This document shows positions 56,359 through 64,000 of a stretch of DNA of 64,000 nt, one piece after another (positions within the stretch are counted from its first letter, which is position 1; every line of letters begins with the position of its first letter). Position numbers and translations under genes: made by a program. The notes under the pieces were generated by a model. The model was not told where the DNA came from, did no database searches, and worked only from the letters and a program-made list of their open reading frames with translations. The stretch comes from Pseudoneurospora amorphoporcata (Eukaryota; Ascomycota; Sordariomycetes; Sordariales; Sordariaceae): positions 62,001-126,000 of the forward strand of contig MU859106.1 in the NCBI GenBank assembly GCA_033297205.1, written 5' to 3'.

Positions 56359-58038
56359 TCATCGAGCGGAAGCACCGGCAACATCCTCCTCCTCCTCGTC
56401 GTCGGCCGGTGCAGACGTGGGTGTCTGACCTGAGTTTTTCCGCTGATTATACCCCAAAAGACTCGTCCTCGCTCCAGCAACGAGGATCCAGCCTGGAATA
56501 GGCGGCGTCACTGCTCGATCCGCCGCATCATCGTGAGCCAACGATGATCTCGGCGAAGTTGATGGGCTACTCACAGCAGCGGTCTTCCACTTCCCCTTCA
56601 TCATTTGATCTCTTTCGTCGTCCTCTTCATCCTCCTCGTTGTTCTCCTCCTCATCTTCCTCCCTCAACTCCTCTGTTGTCGTCCCCGGTCTACTTCCGCC
56701 CTCATACCTCGTCACCTTCGTCCTGAAACTTTCTAATGACCCCTGTCTGCTCAACGGGCTCGACACCGCCGGTAAGCTCTCACTTCGCTTCCTCGCTAGG
56801 GTGCGAATGCTATGCTTATCCGAGAGGACCTGCCCGCCGTTGGGCGCCGCTACCACCACTGTCCCTGGAGACACAATAGCCGGCGGCGTGGGCGAGTCGG
56901 ATCGGAAGAGAGGGTGGATGTGCGATTCGCTGATGTGCGTCTCACTGTGTGTCGCGTGCTGGGTGAACGCTTCCCGCGCGAACTCCAGTGACCGCATAGA
57001 GGCGGGGCTGAAGGAGCGGCTGCGGCGGCGGATGGCCTTGGGCGGGATGAGCAGGCTGTTGCCGAGATCTGGCTGGCTGTCGGTAGGAGGTAGCCTTGGC
57101 CAGGATTGTCCGCTAGCCATGGGACTAGCGGGCATGGCCTCAAGGAAGGGAGCGGGGAGCATTGGTGGAGAGCAAGCGGAGGCGGCCTCGGCGACCGTTT
57201 GCCGGTTTGAAGGTTCGACGGAGGAGGTATCCCAGGAGTCGAAGCCGGTCAGGGTCGTGGCGATGGAGCTGGTGTGATGCTCGCGCATAGCGGTTGAGTC
57301 GATCCAATCGGATTGGCACATGCGCAGAGGGAGCGAGTGCTGGCTATTGCCCGCTAGGAGATGAGTCTTTGAGGGTATAGGACGCATGACTGAGTACAGT
57401 GACGAGCGCCACGAGCTCAGAGAGTTGCCCACCGAGTGTCCATAGCTTGGATGAGGAGTTGCCCGCCCCGCCACGGTTGGGTCTTCGAAGCGGACCTTCT
57501 CCGTGTTGGGGTTCGTTTGCTGGTAGGGGATCGCCTTGACTTGTTGTTGCCTTGCCGGGCATTCCTCGTCTCCCGAAAAGCCCCCGCCACCCATCCGAAC
57601 ATTGATGAATTGTAGTACTTGGAAGAGCAATTGGGCTGCAGAAGCAACTCCCAATGCCACCGAGCCTCCGACCAGAAATCCCGACGTCTTCGTCCCCGCT
57701 ACCTCTGTCGGCAGCTTCGCCGAATCCTTGCTGACCAAGACCAAGGTGGCGATCGATAGAGCAGCAGCTACCGAGCACACAAAAAGTCCAGCTCCGAACA
57801 ATACCGCATTGAACCTCCTAACCAAGCATGAAACCACGTAACTCGATACGAAGATGAATGTTGTTGTGAGAAGTGCCAAGCCCTCAAATACTGCGGCGAC
57901 GATAGTCGTTGTCCTAACTGGTGAGGACGTCTCCTGTGCTAATGACCGCGCCAGTATGATGTGAATGACGAAGATAGCCGTTGTCGCAAGAACGGCTACT
58001 GTGCCCAGCAATGCTGGGACCACATGTGGTATCGCCAT
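56359..58038 (-). CDS. Four-helix integral membrane protein with long cytosolic tail, function unknown
   Basis: Single-exon CDS of 559 residues from the ATG at 58038 (MAIPHVVPALLGTVAVLA); the frame extends upstream only to a TTG. Four hydrophobic helices lie within the first 165 residues: about 8-30, 44-66, 74-99 and 122-145 (ending VASAAQLLFQVLQF). The remainder is a hydrophilic Ser/Pro/Arg-rich tail with RRRSRSFSPASMRSLEF and KRSESLPAVSSPLSRQGSLESF, which resemble kinase or 14-3-3 sites. A strong acidic block (about 475-500, EEDEEENNEEDEEDD) follows, and the end is EEEEDVAGASAR. The four-helix start is reminiscent of fungal tetraspan proteins of the SUR7/PalI type, but I see none of their signature motifs, so no function is assigned. 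Good codon bias in the tail supports a real gene. Confidence 0.8.
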   Translation of the reverse strand: MAIPHVVPALLGTVAVLATTAIFVIHIILARSLAQETSSPVRTTTIVAAVFEGLALLTTTFIFVSSYVVSCLVRRFNAVLFGAGLFVCSVAAALSIATLVLVSKDSAKLPTEVAGTKTSGFLVGGSVALGVASAAQLLFQVLQFINVRMGGGGFSGDEECPARQQQVKAIPYQQTNPNTEKVRFEDPTVAGRATPHPSYGHSVGNSLSSWRSSLYSVMRPIPSKTHLLAGNSQHSLPLRMCQSDWIDSTAMREHHTSSIATTLTGFDSWDTSSVEPSNRQTVAEAASACSPPMLPAPFLEAMPASPMASGQSWPRLPPTDSQPDLGNSLLIPPKAIRRRSRSFSPASMRSLEFAREAFTQHATHSETHISESHIHPLFRSDSPTPPAIVSPGTVVVAAPNGGQVLSDKHSIRTLARKRSESLPAVSSPLSRQGSLESFRTKVTRYEGGSRPGTTTEELREEDEEENNEEDEEDDERDQMMKGKWKTAAVSSPSTSPRSSLAHDDAADRAVTPPIPGWILVAGARTSLLGYNQRKNSGQTPTSAPADDEEEEDVAGASAR

Positions 58039-61000
58039 TGCGTATTGCTGATGTGATGATAGTCGAACCGAAGAACGGAAGAACAAAAAAAGGACGAAAG
58101 AAGCGAAAGTCCAGAAGAAAGAGCTTCGGGTATGAAACTCTTATGGATCGGTTCGGGCTTCTCGGTCGTCTTTTCGTTTGATGAATGAACCCCAGTAGTT
58201 CGTGCCGTGTGGCGGTTCGGGAAGGGAGGGTAAAAAAAGTAGAGCGAACGAGCGAACCAACGAACGGCTCCGACGGGTGTTTGACAAAAAGGATCCGGAG
58301 TCTAAAAAGAAGTTTATTTTGGTAACCTCCCCCGGCTCGCACACCCTCGCTCCCGTCCTGCCGCGTTGTGTGTGAAAGGTCTCGTTCGATTCGATCGTCT
58401 CAAGACGTTGGTTGACAATGGGCAGGGCAGAGCAATCAACCAGGAGTCCTTGCAGCTTTAGCTTAGAAAATAAGGCAGAGGTCGGCGGTAAGCAGAGGAA
58501 AAGCAAGATGTGGTCTATGCGTTTTCCGTTTGAGAAAAGCAAACAAACACTCTTGTTCTTTGTGAAGGGCGGTATGCTGCTGCTGGTTTTGGATGATACC
58601 CTTGAAAGCAAGCAATCAACCAAGTACAGTATCCCAGCCTCCCTTTCTCTGTCTTTCTCCTGCAGTTTCCCGTTGAGAATTGCGTGCTTTCTGTACTGTG
58701 TCCTTGAACAACCCAATTGAACAAATGCTGAAGGCTAGCTCCCTAGTGATCAACCCGCTTCCGTCGAGAATTACGAAGGGGGGGGGTTATGAAACAGCTA
58801 CCAGCAGTAACCAGTAACAGCAGCTCCACGCGGATTGGGCAAAAGGACCTGGGGAACGAGTCTTCCTTCTCTGGAGTTTCCCGATTCGGATAGCTAGAGG
58901 CGAGGCCGATGTGAGTAGCTAATTGAGGAAGCCCACAGAAGCCGTAGAAGCCGTAGAAGCCGAGATGCGTATGGAGCAAATGCGGTGAATGCGATGAACC
59001 AGTCCAGCCGTAGCAGTGGTCATGTGAACGCTAAACGACTAGGTTATCGAAGATCCTTTTTTTTTTTTTTTGGGTCGTTCGTGATTGTGTTGTACTGTAG
59101 TTCGATGTGAATGGTTCGAAGCAGCGTGTTGTTTCAAGTCCAGTGCAGTCCAATGCAGTAAGTCGGTAAGCAACCGGTTGGTGTTGTTGATGTAAAAGTA
59201 GAAGTTGTCGGTGATCGGATCTTCAAAAGAATTGAAGGAATCCAGGAAATTTAGGTGTCAGAAGATGTAAATGGATGATCCAGAATTGCGTGAAATAATA
59301 AGATTCATGCAAAAAGAGATCCCCACGATGATGACGAAGAAACTTTGTGTAAACGTCCAACTCCTCTTCTCAGTGTGTATACTGTAGGTAGGTATCCGTA
59401 ATAATCCGGGATTGGTGGGATTGGGCTTGGACAAGGAAGGCTGGTCAACGCGAGGTAAGAGGCATGGAGTAGGAAGCGGAGTTGAGGAAACTGGGGGCCT
59501 TGTTGGATTGGATCGGATGGAGGAATGACGGACGAGCTTCCGCGACTCTACCAAGCAGCTGAATAAATGAAGACAAGGCTCAGGACGGAAGACTTCACGA
59601 GTGAAAAGCCATCGGTAAAAGAAAAGCTGGGTAGAGGCAAGAGAAAGAAGATCCGTCCGGGACTTCACGGGAAGGAGAGGAGAGGGTAGCATAGGGTAAA
59701 TGTATTACCTGACCCCAGAATAAGTTTATGGTACCAAGAAAGAACTGAAAAGAAGAAAAGACCGCGCTCCCCTCCATGTACCGCTTGCATGGCTCTCAGA
59801 ACCGAGAATTGTTGTTGTTGGACACAGCACACGGCTGGCAGGCTGTTGCAGGTCACAGGTAACGTCCGATGCCGTGCCTTACGTGTGGATCCATTAGTTG
59901 TCCGGGATGAAGGTTGAGATGGAGGTGGGTAAACATGGGTTTGGACTTTGGAGATGCCCCTTGTTATTCCAGAAAACTTTTTTCCTTGGAGGGAACAGGG
60001 GTGACAAGCTTGGTTCAGCGGTTCAGGTTCATCATGCCCCTGGCCTGGTACCTGGCCTAGTTTCCGGCCGTCTGTCCGCCTCGCTTCGAAGTTCGAACGG
60101 TACCTGCCAAGCCCTTTCCTAGATTCGCTGTTGAAGACGTGCTGCGTGGAGGGCGATGGTCTTCTTCCCGACTGACTGGTATGGTGATCTGATCTCCCCC
60201 TTCGTCCGTATTTTGTAACGGAACGGAACCTGGTACTGTAGCTGGGGATCCACACTTGGCTTTGAGCCTCCGAGACGGGTAGTTACCATGATGAGCATCG
60301 ATAGATGCTCTAAAACCGCCCGAGGGTAAGAAGAGTTAAGCCCGATTCACTAGTTCGATGGTTTGAGCTGGAGATGCGAGGGCCGGACGTCATCTCCGAT
60401 CCAAGGACCAGGGCTTATTTCGTAAGAGGCAATATAGTGTAGTAGTCCTGGCTTGCCGAAGCTACGAGTCCTGACCTCAACTAAGTGTATACGCTCATAA
60501 AACGGCGAGCCCTAGTTAGGTTCCAAAGACCCTTTTCTGCTGTGTAAAGAAATCACAGGCAGGGCCGGGGTCGGGTCTCGCTCTGCTACATGGAGATACA
60601 TATCCGTGTGGCGTATGTCAGGTCAAGGATAGGCCATTAGGCCAAGGAGAGACAATGCTGAGTAACGTCGAGAGGGGACCCTTGTAGAAGTTGCGAAGGA
60701 GGATACCTAATCACCGTTTCCAGGTTGCCTCTTCAACCGTTGATACTCGTGAAAATGGTTGTGGTTGTCCTCATCTTTAGCGTGTAGGCCACGAGCAACA
60801 TTGTACGCAGATAGGTGTGTCGTTGCAACGGATGGCAAGGGAAAAGGTGTGGTTTGCGTTGCCCGGCAGGTTACCAAGTGAGGAGTACACATGCTTGTTC
60901 CCACGGCCTAAAAAAGAAATATGGTTCCGGTGCTCTGTTTCCAAAGATCAGAAGTTGCTAGGTATATTTCTGTGCTGGCCTCCGTGAGAGTGGTGTTGAG

Positions 61001-63799
61001 GCAGTGAGGCAGTGAGCCGGAGGGTAGCGGAGAGAAGTGGAGTGTGTTCGTGTCGTGACCACAGAGTATTTGGCGATCGTCCACCGGTTCGATTTGTCTC
61101 CATTGTATGTTACACGCATTATCTGCGATGCAAGTAAGACGATCCTGCAAGGTCAGTCAGTTGGTTCTTCGCTTCTGTTCACATTGTCGTTCGTGTTGCG
61201 ATATGGCGCCGTATCTGCGTCGTCTGCTTGACATTTGATGACGTGAGGTCTCTGAAGCGAAGCTGCAAGTCAAGACAGCCTTCCCGAGACATTTGATGCT
61301 CACAGTGGGCACTCCGAAGCCTTTTCCAAACGGCGGGAAAAAGAAAAACAACAAAAAAGAAATGAAACATGGAGAAGAGGATGGAGCTAAACTGCAATGA
61401 AGGAAAGTTGGCCATTCTGTCAGACGCAGGTACACTACCGTCGAGATGGAGATGTGCACAGACCGCCGCTCCCTTACTGCCATGCAATGGATGTGGGGTT
61501 GTGTAGTGGGACGCAACTGCTAAGTGAGGTGCTCGAGAAGAACCTAGTGAAAAACTCCTCCCTTATGGTAGCGCCCGCTCCACTTTGTCCAGAAGTTCCC
61601 GTTGTCGTCCCTTTCACCTGCTCCGTTTTCTCCGTTGTACCGTACGGCCTAAGTTGTTTCTGTAATTTCCTCTTCTTCGTAAAGCAATGGAAGGCCTCGA
61701 TCATCAACAAGAGCCCCCTCTCGGCCATGATTCGAATGATTCGGTCCAAGTCCCTCGAATGAAGGGCCGAAAGGAGAAGAGGCAACGAGTATCTCAGATG
61801 CACAAACTACTGCTGTGCCCCAAGCCAGGAGATTAGATTTATGCTGCCCTCCGGCTCCAAGTTCCAGCCTCGTCTCGAGATCTCGAGCCCTCGAGTCATC
61901 TCAACGATGATTGGTCAATGGCTTCATGCCGTGTTCGAGAGCGAAAAGAGTGGGGATGTTGGCCGTATATTTGGCCATGTGCCAAACGGTTAAGCAGCAC
62001 TGCACCCGCGGCCGGCAGAATGAATCGAGGTAAGTTCGCGCATCGTCGTGCCTCCGTTCATTTCATTTTAAACTTGCAGCTGGACAGCAGGCATTGTCCC
62101 TGTCAAGGAACTGCTGACAGCGGTCAAGGGCAGTCACCAGCGACAAGGCCGTTGGATCGCGGCCAACTTCACAGTTATTTACTGGTAGGACGGAAAGTCG
62201 GCGCGGAGATACCCTCCGGATGATTTGCTACGGACCGCTTTGCTGAAGAGACATCTCCAGACCTATTTACAACTAACACCATCATTTTCAAGAAGCGAGC
62301 TAGAAACGACAGTCCTCCTATACGAAAGTCTTGCCCGCTTCGTGGGCGATAATCCTAATATCTCCGAAGCCATACAGAGCTTCCCGGGGACAAGCAATCG
62401 ATCTAAATATGTACCCAAGCACCATCTTCAGCGGACTGTCGCCCGTGAATCTTCGGTTCGTTTGACAGAACTCTCCCATTCTCTCTCCAGCACAATCAAA
62501 AACTCTTCACCCATCCCGTGTTCCCCGACCTTCTCTTCCTCGATTTTATCCACTCGCAGGAACTAGTTGCGGAACGATGACCGAAGATCGCAAAATGCGA
62601 GAACCGGTGGTCGGTTCGTGGTGGAGTTCCCTCAATTTCCCAACAGTGGAGATATCTTCAACTTCGAGCCAAACAAGCGCAGCTGAAGTTCCAACATTTT
62701 CAACACCACCTTGCCATCAACATCGTATTCCCAGCATGTTCACATCTTCACATGCAGATCTCTCGAGATCCCGGTTCATCTGATCGAATTTCGGCCATGT
62801 GCTCGCGTGACGGCTACGCCAGATCGAGTTTAAACCGCATCTAGGTTGCCATGCTGATTTCCCACGATGCTACTCTTCCACGAGAATCCCGGGACCTACG
62901 CTCCTACATACACGAGAACGACGAATCTCCATCTCACCGTTTTCTAGACATTTGGCAAGTGTGCATTTGCGTCATCATTACCATCTAACAATCTCAACCT
63001 TGGAAGTTTCTCTGAACAGTAATTTTACTTATCGTCCACACTAGAGACATGTGGTTCTTGATCGAAGGAAGTCATCGCGATCCATTTGATCACTCTCGGC
63101 CTCTCTTCCGTACTAGTAGTGTGGACAGTAGGCCCGGGTTTCACCGCGCAGTACCTAACCTCTGCCCTGTCCTCCCCGGCGGCGAGACCCGTGAGATTAT
63201 GGGCCATCATATTACGTATTGGACTGAACGTCCACTTCCGTTCTCAAACCCGGCCCGGACACGCCGGGACATCCTCCGGCTCGGTTCGGTACTGAAGAAA
63301 TGAACACCGAGGGAAAGTTCTGGAGTGAGCCGAAGGTCAGTGCTCAATGGTCCTTGAATGTCCGACGTCGATACCAAGAGGGAAGTGAAACGACCACCAT
63401 GTCTGTCGCAAGTCGGCGCTATGAAGGGGCCGCTATGAATAGCCAATGCAAGGGGTTCATTGCAATCGTGTACCACGTTTTCGAGTGCTTGATCGTACTT
63501 TATACATAGGACAGTTGTTGATTCCGGTGAATTCTTGTGGTGGCCCGCGATGGAAGTTTGCTCGAGTTGTCTGTTAGCGTTTCAGCAGTTCGAAACTCAC
63601 CATTGCTAGCCAAGAGAACTACCACGGAACCGAAGAACTGGGCAATGTCCGGGCAAAAAATAGGAGTCGATGAAGCAAATGGATAAATATAATATTCTCA
63701 TGGAATCCTTACAACTTCAAAACAAACAATATCAGAAACAGAAGCATATCTAATAAATTAGTATGAAAAGTAAAATACAAAGAAAAGAAAAATATTGGT
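58039..63799. other. 5.8-kb gene-poor region
   Basis: No gene is called with confidence. The first few hundred bases are the promoter and leader of the membrane-protein gene. A T15 run lies near 59059. Open frames at 59665-60255 (minus) and 61397-61762 (plus) look random. Coding-like fragments with C/G-ending codons occur at 61841-61993, 62082-62187 and 62188-62380 in successive frames, and a hydrophobic reading occurs at about 63086-63295. These may be parts of a decayed or multi-exon gene. Confidence 0.5.
61841..62380 (+). pseudogene. Candidate decayed or multi-exon gene fragment (uncertain)
   Basis: Three adjacent stretches show coding-like codon use. At 61841-61993 a frame starts MLPSGSKFQPRLEI, contains IGQWLHAVFESEKSG and stops at a TAA. 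A donor-like GTAAGT (about 62031) and an acceptor TTGCAG (about 62080) bracket a possible 50-nt intron. After it, 62082-62187 reads WTAGIVPVKELLTAVKG and RWIAANFTVIYW, then TAG. The same frame goes on past the stop as RRYPPDDLLRTALLKRHLQT and ETTVLLYESLARFVGDNP to about 62380. I cannot join these into one intact protein, and I do not recognise the family. It could be a pseudogene, a gene with introns I have misplaced, or chance. Confidence 0.25.
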
Positions 63800-63892
63800 C
63801 TCTCCCGCCGGGAATTGAACCCGGGTCTCGAGCGAATCGAACTGATGTTCAAGCTTGACAAGCTCACATACTGACCACTATACTACGGAAGA
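63800..63892 (-). tRNA. tRNA-Asp (GTC), second copy with identical intron
   Basis: On the minus strand this is identical over all 93 nt to the gene at 9651-9743, including the 21-nt intron, discriminator G and anticodon GTC. The 5' flank also matches: AACTACGACAGCTGATCA lies about 15-35 nt upstream in both, and a TATA-like TTATAAG sits about 60 nt upstream. A T5 run follows the gene. Confidence 0.96.
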
Positions 63893-64000
63893 CTTACAGC
63901 TGTGATCAGCTGTCGTAGTTAGTTGTTGGGAATTTCCACGCTTGGTGGTCTTATAAGGTCAGTCGCAAATACACATGCCACCAGCAGCCAATATCACGAT
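63893..64000. promoter_or_regulatory. Upstream region of the second tRNA-Asp gene
   Basis: Read on the minus strand, it contains TTATAAG about 60 nt before the tRNA and the ACTACGACAGCTGATCA block shared with the first copy. The block includes CAGCTG within a longer dyad (GATCAGCTGTCG on the plus strand). Confidence 0.6.

Noticed and set aside
59665..60255. 196-codon minus-strand frame
   Set aside because: Composition looks random, with no domain and no splice or start context.
1..64000. Dispersed 5S rRNA gene, CRISPR array, intact transposon or RIP-mutated repeat
   Set aside because: Looked for and not seen: no 5S-like block, no direct-repeat array, no transposase or reverse transcriptase reading, and no strongly AT-rich repeat remnant.

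Overview
The window is nuclear DNA of a filamentous ascomycete. Genes carry short introns (about 55-140 nt, a few of 260-430 nt) with GTAAGT/GTATGT/GTACGT-type donors and CTAAC-like branch sites. Coding sequence favours C-ending codons, several tRNA genes have introns, and one gene encodes a VelC-type velvet regulator, a fungus-specific family. Protein content and gene style point to Sordariales, most likely Neurospora or a close relative. This assignment comes from recognising proteins, not from a search.

Layout. 1-197 (-): first two exons of mot1 (partial). 198-4918: long divergent spacer. 4919-8885 (+): cohesin subunit smc3, with a GC-AG intron. 9651-9743 (+): intron-containing tRNA-Asp. 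9744-18925: 9 kb without a convincing gene, upstream of velC (18926-20398, +). 20647-20717 (+): tRNA-Gly. 22735-24222 (-): putative mitochondrial protein. 24747-25850 (+): U3 snoRNP-associated protein (Bud21/Utp16). 26702-27733 (+): triosephosphate isomerase. 28321-29062 (-): mitochondrial ribosomal protein mL43, divergent from the U1 snRNP 70K gene (29728-31463, +). 33070-33162 (-): intron-containing tRNA-Glu. 33946-34801 (-): ribosome assembly factor mrt4. 38311-42458 (+): full-length ABC-B (MDR/Pmd1-type) transporter. 43560-44932 (+): SARAF-like protein. 45662-48389 (-): histone H2B ubiquitin ligase bre1. 49787-52111 (+): TFIIIB subunit bdp1. 52991-54751 (-): rad23, six exons. 56359-58038 (-): unrecognised four-helix membrane protein. 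58039-63799: gene-poor stretch with some coding-like fragments. 63800-63892 (-): a second tRNA-Asp, identical to the first including its intron.

The genes are mostly housekeeping: chromosome cohesion, transcription (Mot1, Bdp1, Bre1), splicing (U1-70K), cytosolic and mitochondrial ribosome biogenesis (Bud21, Mrt4, mL43), glycolysis, and DNA repair/proteasome shuttling (Rad23). Each has its own promoter, and I see no biosynthetic cluster, CRISPR array or intact transposon. The least explained parts are the two gene-poor stretches (about 9.7-18.9 kb and 58.0-63.8 kb), the two unrecognised proteins, and the matched pair of tRNA-Asp genes near the two ends of the window. Splice sites were placed by eye from consensus signals, reading frame and family similarity.
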